The translations under genes and the position numbers were made by a program. A stretch of DNA of 64,000 nt from contig CM040126.1 in the NCBI GenBank assembly GCA_022559845.1, positions 125,092,886 to 125,156,885 of the forward strand, given 5' to 3'. The stretch is from Amorphophallus konjac (lineage: Eukaryota; Streptophyta; Magnoliopsida; Alismatales; Araceae). Of this stretch, positions 11,901 to 21,425 are shown piece by piece (the stretch's first letter is position 1; the number at the start of each line of letters is the position of its first letter). The notes beneath the pieces were generated by a model. It did not search any database. It was not told where the DNA came from and saw only the letters and a program-made list of their open reading frames with translations.

Positions 11901-13338
11901 ATGAAGAGAAGCTTCGAGGTGATGGCTATGGAGGAGAAGGTCTACACCGGACCTAAAGCTGCCAGAAAAGAACATGGAGAGCTCCAACGGTTGACGTCAA
12001 TTCCAAAGCACTTAAGCTCCAATGTTCAAAGGGTGGTAAGTTCCCAACAACTCATCCAGGTTCAGAAAACTCTGCTCTTTAATTCTCTTTATGACTTCTT
12101 CTTCTCCTTCTTTCTTCAAGCCTCTTCCTGGTCCAAGATGCTACTCTAATCTGAAGTGGGTGGCTCCCATGGTAAAAGCACTCCCTATAGAAGTCACATC
12201 CATCCTTAAAGCTTGGCACCTTCAACCTCTCTTGGTTTTAGGCAAAAATTTCCAGAAATTATCCTTAGATTGGCCAAGTATTTCAGCTCTTGTAGAACTA
12301 TGGCATCCACAAACTCATACTTTCATCTTCCCTTCCTTCGAAGCAACAGTCCTATTAGAAGAGGTAGAGACCTACCTAGCCTTCCCTAAGACTAAGGCGG
12401 GGGATGAAGACCGGGTTTGCTATACAATAGAGCCTATTGACCCGTCCTTGATCTTGAGTGATTTCATCCATAATCCAAAGGACGTGAGGACCATGATCAG
12501 CCCACACCACATTCATTTGATACCCTTGGCACAGTGGATAGTGTCTCATTGTAAAAACAAGTGGGAGAGACACGAAGCAATAGCCAAGGCGGTGGCGGTT
12601 TGCCTATGCGGAGTCTTCCTTTTCACTACGACCGACCACCTTCTAGACACCCAAAATCTCAGCATTATTAGTGGGTTGTGGCGGGGAATGTCCATCTCTC
12701 AAGCGATCCTTTCATACCTTTATGAAGGACTCAGCTCGGCTTGCCTAGGAGGACTTCTGTTCGGCTCCATGATACTCCTTGAGTGCTGGATGGGAGTAAG
12801 AGTCAAATTCCAATACAAGGAGGACCTAACTTCAACTAGCCGAATCTTCGGGAGCCACCCTCTCTTCTTCATTGGAGGGGCGTTTGGATACTCTTCACAG
12901 GTTGAATGTAAGACGGCGGATAAGAAAACGCGGGATGAATGGCGCCTCTTCTTCAACACTTTGCCAATAGATAAGTTCATCATGCGACCAAGAATCCTTC
13001 GAAGCACTCTTCTTAAAATACCGCGGCGTCAAGGCCTGGACCTCCAGCTAGTGGGGAACACCGCCATGGCGATCTACAACCCGCACCGGTGCCATCTTCA
13101 GATCGGACTTCCAAGAACCCAGGCTCCTGCACTATCACACTACCCTCCCCTTCTACCTAGGAAGACGGGGACCGAGGAGGATGAAAGAGCGATCCGGAAC
13201 GCGCTGACCATGTGGGAGATCAGCAAGGTGCGTCCGTGGCAAGCAGAAGTAGAAGAGAACGATGAGGCACGCCGTGATTACGTGAAAGAGCTGAGAAGAA
13301 TCCGCCCTCTTGCGGATAAAAAACTGAATGTACCTTGA
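11901..13338 (+). CDS. Two-exon PMD-like protein, antisense in element A, open
   Basis: Exons are 11901-12035 and 12121-13338 with a GT-AG, phase-0 intron, giving 450 residues without a stop. The ATG is conserved in B (35387). After a basic N-terminus, the body carries the plant mobile domain pattern: ELWHPQTHTFIFP, then TVLLEEVETYL, then a hydrophobic helical region (CLCGVFLFTTTDHLL, GSMILLECWMGV). The C-terminus is charged (EVEENDEARRDYVKELRRIR). No catalytic motif is evident. It lies 1.0 kb downstream of the seven-exon PMD-like gene on the same strand, and its 3' end faces the 3' end of pol 1.6 kb away. It resembles the antisense extra genes described between pol and 3' LTR in Tat-lineage elements. 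The function is unknown. The domain call is by pattern recognition. Confidence 0.8.
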
Positions 13339-13514
13339 TTTCCTTTTGTTCATGAGAGATATTGTTTGTAATTGATAACCCGAGTTTGGAATTTTTATGA
13401 ATTCATGTTTCATTAAGCTTGCTTGAATGAGATGAGATTGCCTCAGTTGAATGAGCATGAGCTTTGTGGTTTGATTGGCTAGAATGATGTGAAGAGGCAG
13501 AGCCTCTGGAGGAT

Positions 13515-13767
13515 GTAACGGATGTGCAGTGGGCCGCTACAAAGAAATGACGGCATGACAATAGGCCGTCAGAGTGGAAGCACGAAGAACCCTGTTCTCT
13601 GAGGGATGTAACGGTCAAAACTCAGGCCGTTAGAGTCAGTAACGGTCCTAACCTTGGCCGTTAGAATGATGGCTGCTGAAAGAAAGAAAGCTTATGCAAG
13701 AAGAGGAGTGACGGTAGGGATATGACCGTTAGATGACTGTAGCGGTCTGGTGATGACGCGTTACAGC
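13515..13767. repeat. Dyad cluster downstream of the PMD-like genes
   Basis: Six 24-bp dyads occur here. The best, at 13640-13663, is TAACGGTC-N8-GGCCGTTA with perfect 6-bp outer arms. Others begin near 13516, 13548, 13609, 13709 and 13740. The matching cluster in B lies at about 36978-37230. Confidence 0.8.
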
Positions 13768-13990
13768 CTTTGAATCTGCATAATTGTGAGCTTCTCACTT
13801 TGATCTTGATCATGTGTTCTGCGCACACTTAAAACATGAAACAAGTTAGATATGTTCTTAGACTCAACCCCTTGCCTTGAAGCAAGTTAGATAATGATCA
13901 TTTCTCAATATTCGGTCAAGGGGTGGAGCCTTATTAAATAGGCGGGAAAAACATAATAGAACTAATGCGATGCATGCGATGCACATGATG

Positions 13991-14158
13991 GTATTTTTTT
14001 GGATTTTGGAAAATATCTGAATTTTTGTGAGTTTTGGAAATATTTACTATTTTTTGGGTTTTGAAATATGTGATTTCTTTTGTTTGATTTTGGATTTTGG
14101 AAAATATTAAATTTGTTTGGATTTTGAAAATATCTAATTTTTTTTTGGATTTTGAAAA
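13991..14158 (+). repeat. TTTTTGGATTTTGRAATAT tandem tract (element A)
   Basis: This is a T-rich degenerate tandem repeat of roughly 25-30 bp per unit in the gap between the convergent PMD-like gene and pol. B has a cleaner version at 37446-37676. The position suggests a 3'-end or termination role for one of the convergent transcripts, but nothing in the sequence proves it. Confidence 0.75.
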
Positions 14159-14923
14159 AAACAGTGCTTCCCCAGCAGCGTGAGCCCTTCCTTGTTGATA
14201 TTGAGCCCGGGGGGTGGGTGCGAGAGAAGGTGACGACCCCTGGACAAGGTCCAATTGTCATGACGGTGTTTCTGCCAGGGCCATACCCAGGGTATTAATC
14301 TTGGTCCTAAAAGAAAAATAGAATACGGGGGGTAAGCTTTAGGCCAGATATAGAAGTTTTTAAGACTTGATTTCCTTTCCGTACAACCCATTAGAGACTT
14401 GGTCTGTTGTGCCGGGGCTTTGAGTCCGTCATCGAACCTTAATCCACCCTAGGCATGCATGCGACCGGGCTCATAACGTCCCGCGGGGAACTGTACTGCC
14501 ACTCTTGTCATGCCTAGCTTTTCTTGCTTTGCCTTTCTGGAGCTTTGGAATTCATAATTCATACTATATCGACTTTGAGGTGATGCTTTTGATTTTGTCA
14601 TAAAGATTGCCCCTTCGCTGTCTCTTTTGCTTTTTTTTTGTGGCGTCAGGTCATAACGGACTGCCCCTATTTGAGACCTCCTCTCGTGAGGGTGTTTGGA
14701 TCGATTATCGCCTCTTTATTCACCTCTTGCCCCTGGTTTTAGCTGAAGGAAGAAACGGACAGGGACCTTGACTTTCCCCCAAAGCATGGCCAAGGAGAAA
14801 CGTTGTCCTTTCTCAACGTGGAAAACCTGACCAGGGACGTCGTGTAGTGTGTGATTGCCTCACTCGGGACTCCTTTAGTGACAGGAGGAACATCTTGCCG
14901 CCGGGGTAGCACATGGTTAGACT
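14159..14923. other. Non-coding segment downstream of pol (element A)
   Basis: I recognise no protein. It is collinear with 37677-37759 plus 44973-45655 in B, and the C insertion site corresponds to about 14243 here. A stretch near 14640-14700 (ggactgcccctatttgagac) is well conserved between A and B. It is probably the 3' untranslated part of the genomic RNA. Confidence 0.45.
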
Positions 14924-16639
14924 CTAAGGAAAGAAACGCTTAAGATACAACCCATTCCACAGGTGAGAGAGCTCCTCACCTTCCACGTTTACTAAACGAT
15001 AAGCATTCCCTGGATAAGCTTCTTTTACGACAAACGGCCCTTCCCAGTTAGGTTGTAATTTAGACCTAGGACCTGCAGACCAAATGAATTTTCGTTTTAA
15101 AACCATGTCACCTTTTTGAAACTTACGTTCGATTACCTTCTTTTGAAAATAACGCGAAACCCTCTTTTGATAAACGGATACATGATTGGCCGCATTCATC
15201 CTCTTCTCATCTAAGAGTTCCAACTGAACCAGCAACGCCTCTCGACGTTCATCGAGATTAAGTTCCTTATCAAGCTGCACTCTAAGGGAAGGGATCAGGA
15301 TCTCATATGGGAGCACCGCCTCCATCCCATAGGTAAGAGAATAGGGAGTTTGTCCCGTAGGGGTACGGACGGAGGTGCGGTAAGCCCACAGAGCTTCTAC
15401 TAATCTTTCCGGCCAATCAGAGAACTTATGAGCTTCACATGTTTTCTTGATGATTTTAAGAAGTGTTTTATTAGTGGCCTCGGCTTGGCCGTTGCCTTGA
15501 GGATAATATGGAGATGAATGATGCAATGCAATATTGAATTTCTTACATAGGTCCTTGAGCTCTTGGGAAACGAACTGGGGTCCGTTGTCGGTGATGATGC
15601 TGCTTGGCACTCCGAACCGTGAGATGATATTCTTCATAATAAAGCGGCACACCGTTGTAGCTTTGATCTCTGCGTACGCCTCGGCTTCAGCCCACTTGGT
15701 GAAGTACTCAGTGGCGGTAAGGATAAAGGATTTCTGCTTGATCTGGGAGTTAGGATCACCGAGTGGGCCGACAACGTCAAAGGCCCACATAGAGAATGGC
15801 CAAGGAGCGGTCATAGGATGGAGAGACGAAGCTGGAGAATGAATTTTATCAGCGTGGAGTTGGCACTTAAGACACCTCCGGACATAGAGGGAGCAATCTT
15901 CCTCTAGAGTGGGCCAATAGTAGCCCTGCCTCAGGATCTTCTTCGCTAGAGCCTGGCCATTGACATGACCCCCACACTCACTAGAATGGGCTGCTTCGGC
16001 CACCTTCCAAGCTTCAACATCATCTAAGCATCTCATGAGCATCCCATTAGTAGCGCGCCTGTACAGTTCTCCTGCGACAATAGTATACCTTGCGGCGGCT
16101 CTTCTGATTGACTTGCGTTGCTCAGCAGTTGCCCCTTCTGGGAACAATCCCTCCTTACAAAACAACTCGATTTCATGATACCAAGGCAACTCTTCTTCGT
16201 CCAGGATCTCTTCTAGTTCTGTTAAAGATACTTCTTTGAGGTCTTCCTTCTCAGCTCTTGCCTCTACAAATTTCCTAAGATTGACGAACCAAGGGTCCTG
16301 AAGAGAGGGTGCGTCCAATCTCTGAACGACGATAGTCTCAGTGCTCCGACTGAGAGGGAAAGATAGGGAAGAAGCAAGGGATGCCAGAGCATCAGCTAGA
16401 ATGTTCTGAGAACGGGGAGTATGGATATAGATCAGCTTACGGAATTGCCTGGCAAGGAGCGTGACCAGATCTTGATAAGGCTTGAGCTTAGGGTCACGAG
16501 TACGGTAAGTGGACAGAACTTGCCGTAGGACGAGCTGAGAATCTCCTATGATGTTTAAATAACGCGCGCCTAGGAGATAGGCGTGCTTCAATCCGGCCAG
16601 GAGAGCCTCATACTCAGCGATGTTGTTGGTAGCAGGAAA
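14924..16639 (-). CDS. pol: Pol segment: second RNase H (C-terminal part) and integrase (element A)
   Basis: The frame is open from just after a nonsense codon at 16640-16642 to the natural stop at 14924. In order: the C-terminal part of the second RNase H (IAEYEAL, GDSQLVLRQV, ILADALASLAS), then integrase with an H-H-C-C zinc module (AHSSECGGH, CLKCQLH). The catalytic triad region follows: D in AFDVVGPL, D in ITDNGPQF, E in GQAEATNK. The C-terminal segment KGDMVLKRKF to GPFVVKEAYPGNAY is the usual integrase tail domain, ending LYLKRFFP. Residues needed for catalysis are present. This is the 3' end of the gag-pol reading frame, not an independent gene with its own start. Confidence 0.9.
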   Translation of the reverse strand, partial: FPATNNIAEYEALLAGLKHAYLLGARYLNIIGDSQLVLRQVLSTYRTRDPKLKPYQDLVTLLARQFRKLIYIHTPRSQNILADALASLASSLSFPLSRSTETIVVQRLDAPSLQDPWFVNLRKFVEARAEKEDLKEVSLTELEEILDEEELPWYHEIELFCKEGLFPEGATAEQRKSIRRAAARYTIVAGELYRRATNGMLMRCLDDVEAWKVAEAAHSSECGGHVNGQALAKKILRQGYYWPTLEEDCSLYVRRCLKCQLHADKIHSPASSLHPMTAPWPFSMWAFDVVGPLGDPNSQIKQKSFILTATEYFTKWAEAEAYAEIKATTVCRFIMKNIISRFGVPSSIITDNGPQFVSQELKDLCKKFNIALHHSSPYYPQGNGQAEATNKTLLKIIKKTCEAHKFSDWPERLVEALWAYRTSVRTPTGQTPYSLTYGMEAVLPYEILIPSLRVQLDKELNLDERREALLVQLELLDEKRMNAANHVSVYQKRVSRYFQKKVIERKFQKGDMVLKRKFIWSAGPRSKLQPNWEGPFVVKEAYPGNAYRLVNVEGEELSHLWNGLYLKRFFP

Positions 16640-18478
16640 TCAAAGTTGATAAGCGAAGGGAATGGTCACTCCCTCCGGAGTAAGCAAAACAGCACCGATC
16701 CCTCGGCCTTGAGAGTTGAGTGCACCATCGAAGTGCAGAGACCAGAAGGGGTGATGAGAGATAACAGAGAGATGCTCATCAGGGAAATCATCCTGAATGG
16801 AATCGGTGTGAGGAATGGGGAGATGGGCAAGATGCTCAGCAATGGCATATCCTTTGACTGCCTTCTGAACAACAAAGGTGATATCGAACTGAGAGAGGAA
16901 GCTCTGCCAGCGAGCTAACCTACTAGAGAGGACAGGCTTTTTTAAGAGATAGCGGATCGGGTCCATTCTAGAGATCAACTTAACTGGGTGGGCAAGAAAG
17001 TAGTGTTTCAGCTTCTGAGCTACCCACACTAAGGCGGCACAAGTTTTCTCCATAGCGGTGTACTTGGATTCAGCTGGATTAAACAACCGAGAGAGATAGT
17101 ATGCAGCCCGCTCTTTCCCTTCGTCGTCCACTTGTGCTAAGACCGCCCCTAGGGAGTCCTCAATAACCGAGATGTATATGATTAGGGGTTTCCCAGGGAC
17201 AGGAGGTTGCAGGACCAGGGGATTGGATAGATATTCCTTAAGGTCCTCATAGGCCTTCTGACAATCTTGATTCCATTCGAACTTGACCCCCGCCTTAAGC
17301 AATTCATAAAACGGACGGCACCTTTGAGAATGCTGGGATATGAATCTTCTGATGAATTGTAATCGACCAATCAATCCTCGAAGTTCCGTAATGTTCTTCG
17401 GCGGAGGCATGTCCATTACGGCCTGTGCTTTATTAGGATCAATCTGGATCCCCCGTTTGCTCACTATAAAACCTAACAATATCCCTGAGGAGACACCGAA
17501 GACACACTTCTTCGGATTCATCTTGAGCTTGTACTCCCTGGCTCTCTGCAGCACCTTAGCCAGGATAGAGGGGTGTTCTTCCTTGGTTCTTGACTTCACC
17601 AGGATATCATCCACGTAAGCTTCCATATAGATGTGCATCATGTCGTGGAAGATGGCCATCATTGCCCTTTGATAGGTGGCACCTGCGTTCTTCAGACCAA
17701 ATGGCATAACCACATAACAGTACGTGCCCCAGGGCGTGGTGAAGGAAGTTTTCTCTTGATCTTCCGGAGCGAGACGGATTTGATTGTAGCCCGAGTACCC
17801 GTCCATAAATGACAGAGCTTCATACCCGGCAGTGTTGTCTACCAGGACGTCTATATGAGGCAGCGGGAAATCATCCTTAGGACATGCTTTATTAAGATCC
17901 CTGAAATCGATGCAAATACGCACTTTTCCATCCTTCTTGATAACAGGGACTATGTTTGCCACCCACTGAGGATATAAAACAACTCTGATGAATCTGGCCT
18001 TGTATAACTTGTCGACCTCTTCCTTGATCCTCAAGGCCATGTGGGGGTGAAATCTTCTTGACCGTTGTTTGACAGGTGTTGCCCCTGGTTTAAGCACGAG
18101 CCGGTGTTCCACTAAGGAGGGGTCAAGACCCGGCATGTCCTCGTAAGACCAGGCGAAGGAATCGCTATACTCCCTTAGAACTTTGATTAAATCTTCTTCT
18201 ACTTGCGGAGGGAGATTAGCGGCAATAATGATGGGCCTTGGGTCTTCTTCAGTTCCCAAGTTGATTTCCTTCGTAGGTTCGTCCACTGCCGTCGACGGCT
18301 CGTCGAATCTCTTAAGTCCTTGTGCATACAAATCGGCAGTGTCATCTACGTCGCTGTCCTCATTAACCGGATCTTTTTCACCCAGGATTTCATAGACGCC
18401 GAGTCCGTCATCGCCCCATGCCCCTTCTATTTCTTCTTCATCCTCAATCGTAATTGCCGTAGCAACAAATTCGGACAT
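16640..18478 (-). CDS. pol: Pol segment: reverse transcriptase and RNase H (element A)
   Basis: This is a 612-codon open frame. An acidic linker (residues 1 to about 100) precedes the RT. RT motifs are RICIDFRDLNKACPKD, SFMDGYSGYNQI, MPFGLKNAGATYQR and the catalytic YVDDI at about residue 288, followed by the connection region. RNase H 1 follows (DSLGAVLAQ, YTAMEKTCAALVWV), and then the start of a second RNase H (LHFDGALNSQGRGIG). The frame stops at 16640-16642, where B reads CGA and A reads TGA. Integrase lies immediately downstream. The upstream join is lost through a 1-nt deletion near 18473 relative to B, so the ATG at 18478 is probably internal. Confidence 0.93.
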   Translation of the reverse strand: MSEFVATAITIEDEEEIEGAWGDDGLGVYEILGEKDPVNEDSDVDDTADLYAQGLKRFDEPSTAVDEPTKEINLGTEEDPRPIIIAANLPPQVEEDLIKVLREYSDSFAWSYEDMPGLDPSLVEHRLVLKPGATPVKQRSRRFHPHMALRIKEEVDKLYKARFIRVVLYPQWVANIVPVIKKDGKVRICIDFRDLNKACPKDDFPLPHIDVLVDNTAGYEALSFMDGYSGYNQIRLAPEDQEKTSFTTPWGTYCYVVMPFGLKNAGATYQRAMMAIFHDMMHIYMEAYVDDILVKSRTKEEHPSILAKVLQRAREYKLKMNPKKCVFGVSSGILLGFIVSKRGIQIDPNKAQAVMDMPPPKNITELRGLIGRLQFIRRFISQHSQRCRPFYELLKAGVKFEWNQDCQKAYEDLKEYLSNPLVLQPPVPGKPLIIYISVIEDSLGAVLAQVDDEGKERAAYYLSRLFNPAESKYTAMEKTCAALVWVAQKLKHYFLAHPVKLISRMDPIRYLLKKPVLSSRLARWQSFLSQFDITFVVQKAVKGYAIAEHLAHLPIPHTDSIQDDFPDEHLSVISHHPFWSLHFDGALNSQGRGIGAVLLTPEGVTIPFAYQL

Positions 18479-18674
18479 TTTAAAAGGGCATGACAGCGCT
18501 GAGCTAGGTCTTGCAAGAACCTATCAGGAACAGATTTGGGAGGACGCGCAAGCGGGCGCGGCTCAGAGGAGGAAGGGTTGGATGACCCAGAACAAGACCC
18601 TACTTCTTTAGACCTAACTAATTCTACTTCCCTAGACTCGATAGACCCTAACCCTAACCTAGGAGAAAGGAGAC

Positions 18675-20294
18675 CTAGTGGAAGGGAAGGAGCAGGGGAC
18701 TCGTGCCCCTGGGATGAGGATGGAGACAGGGTAGCATAATCTTCCACTGAAATCTCCATTTTGAATTTGACGTTTTTTTTTGGAAATCAGAAGAGACTAT
18801 ACAGCAAGATGGAGGAGGCGGGAGCTGCATAGGGAATAGCTCAGGGAAGATGCAGTCAAAGAAGGGATCGGAAGATGAGAACCACATCTCGTGGAGTTGG
18901 GCGTTGGGAGGAGGAGGAGTGAATAGAGTGGATAAATCAATGGGCGGGCAGTGCCCGCAAGCGCAAGGAATGAATAGAATCTCGGGCGGATCAACGAAGG
19001 ATGGATTTACCATGATAGGAGGAAGACGGGGTAAGAACTCCCGTTGCTGGAGGAGAGATTGAAAGCGGGAGGGAGACCAAGAAAAGACAATCGGCGAGCT
19101 CCCCTCCTCCCGTGGATCATCGTCTGGCCGCTTCTTCGGTTTCCATTGCATGAGCCGAACCTCTTGCTTCTTTTGGCAGTCTTCTTCATGAAACAATCTC
19201 TGAAGGGTTTGACCATAATCAAGCATATCATGTTCTGGCCTTTTTAGTGCCGGCGGAGGACTGGCAATCGGACATACTGTATTTCTCCCTAACGGAGCTG
19301 GCTGCAGAGCCAATGTGCCGGGCTGGAGAGGCCCTCGGACAAAGTGCTGGCGGTAGTCCCAGGTGAGTGGCCCAGAATCACCCATCACAGATAATGCGGT
19401 CTCTTTGTAGCCAAGACCTCTCCTGCCCATCTTTCTTCCCTTGGGTATGGGCTTGGTCATTCCTTGTAATTGTGCACCGAGGCCTCTACCCGGTTGGTAG
19501 CCCAGTTTCAGTATAATGTTCCAGCCTTTTGGGTCTCGGATCTGGGGCTTCATCTTGATGTTAACTGGAGTAGTGATGGGCCTAGGAGGCGTATAAGCCC
19601 AAGGGAAGTTTAAATCCAGCACTGATATGACGGGTCGGCTGCTTGGCCAAAGTGTAGGAAGAATCTGTTCTGAAATGGCCTTAACCGATTGCACTGTAGA
19701 TAGGCTTTTGACCTTGACGACCCTCCCTTGGAAAGGGAATTTGACGCACTGATGTGCGGTGGAGGGCACGGCACCGAGCGTATCCAGCCATGGACGACCC
19801 AAGATAGCCTTGAACATAGGGTCGATGTCTAGCACATAGAATTCTACAGCCATTGTAAGGGGTCCGAGCTCTGCTTGGATAGTGACCACCCCGTGACATG
19901 CTCGCCTTGAATTGTCATATGCTGCTATAGTGGTCGGGGTAGGTCGTAATAACTCTTCGGATATGTTGCAAGCTCGTAGAGTGCTGAGTGGGCACACATT
20001 GATTGAAGCCCCTGTGTCAACTAGTGCTGCTTCAATGCTGACTTTGTTCAGAGTGATTGTAATGCAGAGCGGCATTTGCCGAGCTTCCGGAAGCGCTAGC
20101 TCGGATTCTGAAAATGTGATTGCTGGCCCTTTGGAAATAGTTGCTAGGGCTGTTGGTAAGCTGTCAACTGCCATATCTTCGCTGACCATTACCTTCTGTA
20201 AGAAATCTCTCAGCGCATCCTGATGGAGGGTAGATCTTTTGATCAGCTCCAGCACAACTATTTTAGCGGGCACTCGATCCAGATGATGCAGCAA
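18675..20294 (-). CDS. pol: Pol segment: aspartic protease and G-patch-like region (element A)
   Basis: The N-terminal part has a retropepsin: ALVDTGASINV (catalytic D-T-G-A) and later AILGRPWLDTLGA. It is followed by KLGYQPGRGLGAQLQ and RRGLGY, a glycine-rich pattern like a G-patch. A long proline-rich and acidic linker leads towards RT. The frame goes wrong at a T9 run at about 18772-18780, where B has T10. The correct continuation, visible in B, is in another frame from about 18759 to 18479. The upstream boundary is a stop at 20331-20333. Confidence 0.85.
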   Translation of the reverse strand: MLHHLDRVPAKIVVLELIKRSTLHQDALRDFLQKVMVSEDMAVDSLPTALATISKGPAITFSESELALPEARQMPLCITITLNKVSIEAALVDTGASINVCPLSTLRACNISEELLRPTPTTIAAYDNSRRACHGVVTIQAELGPLTMAVEFYVLDIDPMFKAILGRPWLDTLGAVPSTAHQCVKFPFQGRVVKVKSLSTVQSVKAISEQILPTLWPSSRPVISVLDLNFPWAYTPPRPITTPVNIKMKPQIRDPKGWNIILKLGYQPGRGLGAQLQGMTKPIPKGRKMGRRGLGYKETALSVMGDSGPLTWDYRQHFVRGPLQPGTLALQPAPLGRNTVCPIASPPPALKRPEHDMLDYGQTLQRLFHEEDCQKKQEVRLMQWKPKKRPDDDPREEGSSPIVFSWSPSRFQSLLQQREFLPRLPPIMVNPSFVDPPEILFIPCACGHCPPIDLSTLFTPPPPNAQLHEMWFSSSDPFFDCIFPELFPMQLPPPPSCCIVSSDFQKKTSNSKWRFQWKIMLPCLHPHPRGTSPLLLPFH

Positions 20295-20330
20295 GTCATA
20301 TAGAGTACCCGGCAGAGGTTCAGTTTCTGC

Positions 20331-21263
20331 CTACTCGACTGTTGGCTGAGAGGACTGGGGGTTGGAATTGGTAGGGTAATTCCGATGGAACATCTTCCCG
20401 CTTCTTAAGGCGCAACTTGTAGCGGCCGCGGCATCGGTGGATAGTATGATGGGCCCTGCGGGGTGGATGAGCGGTGTAGGCTGTGTGGGGGAGATGATTT
20501 GGTGGGGTGTAAGGTTAGTGATGGTGGTGAGTGGTGGTGAGCGGATGATGGGTGAAGGATTGATGGAAGGCGGGATGGTGATGGTGGGTGGTACGGATGG
20601 AGGGAGTGTTGGTGGAGGTGTCAAAACGGGTGATAGGTTAGGTGATGGCGTGATGATGGTGGCAGAGGTAAATGGCGAGGGGTATGACGGAGTGGTGGGT
20701 GGTAGTAAATTTGTTGGAGCGGGCGTAAACGGGAGGACCAGTGGAGCGGATATTGGGTGTGAAGGAAGGACGAAGGAGGGGGTAAGAGGATTGCGGTGGC
20801 TGTGGTGGAGGGCCATGACTTGCGGTGTGGCGCCATCGTCATCAAAAGACCACTCGGCACTAGGGGCCGGGGGTTGAACTACGTTCACTTGAGCCGGTGC
20901 AGGCGGCTGAGGTTGCTGTAGAGCAGGCGGATGATTTGGCATCAGATTTTGATGGATCCCCAGATCCTGAGCCTGTTGTAGTTGCTGTTGTGGTAGTGGC
21001 TGCTGCGGCTGCGGTGCTTGTTGCTGCTGTGCTTGCTGCCTCGGCTGCTGCCCTCTTTTCTCCTTGATTTCAACAATGGCCCGATGCATCGCGGCCCAAT
21101 CGATTCTCTGTCCCTCATGGAGATCGTATACCAGATCTCGGAACTGATAACATCCTTCGATAGTGTGGCCTGGCTGCCTATGGAACATGCAATATTTCGT
21201 CTGATCAACGGCTGGGTTCCAGTTAGGCCGTTCCGGAGGAAGTTGAATTGCATTCACCGACAT
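20331..21263 (-). CDS. gag: Gag 3' segment: zinc knuckle and Pro/Gln-rich region (element A)
   Basis: The segment YCMFHRQPGHTIEGC is a variant zinc knuckle, C-X2-H-X4-H-X4-C, of the kind seen in Tat-lineage gags. It is followed by a Q-rich stretch and about 170 residues rich in P, S and T, which is probably disordered. The frame begins beyond 21263 and is cut from the capsid part by stops at 21426-21428 and 21384-21386, both CAA to TAA relative to B. It ends at a stop at 20331-20333 just before the protease. It probably binds nucleic acid during packaging. Confidence 0.8.
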   Translation of the reverse strand: MSVNAIQLPPERPNWNPAVDQTKYCMFHRQPGHTIEGCYQFRDLVYDLHEGQRIDWAAMHRAIVEIKEKRGQQPRQQAQQQQAPQPQQPLPQQQLQQAQDLGIHQNLMPNHPPALQQPQPPAPAQVNVVQPPAPSAEWSFDDDGATPQVMALHHSHRNPLTPSFVLPSHPISAPLVLPFTPAPTNLLPPTTPSYPSPFTSATIITPSPNLSPVLTPPPTLPPSVPPTITIPPSINPSPIIRSPPLTTITNLTPHQIISPTQPTPLIHPAGPIILSTDAAAATSCALRSGKMFHRNYPTNSNPQSSQPTVE

Positions 21264-21425
21264 AAGAGCCGAGAAGATATCCGTGAGGGTCTCTGGCAGT
21301 GGAGGATATTGTGCCCTCTTGGGAGCCGGGCGCTTGTTGTTCGGATTGTTGTTATAGCCGTTGGGTGGAGGGACATTATGGAATTACGGAGGTGGTGGTT
21401 GTTGCTGCGGGGCGATGAAGGCGTT

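Noticed and set aside
1170..13767. CGG-N12-CCG dyads as Gal4-type zinc-cluster sites
   Set aside because: That protein family is fungal, the spacing differs from the Gal4 site, and everything else here is plant-like.
20437..20877. Plus-strand Gly/Val-rich ORF opposite the gag proline-rich region (also 58959-59309)
   Set aside because: It is the complement of proline codons in the real minus-strand frame, and its sequence does not stay constant between A and B.
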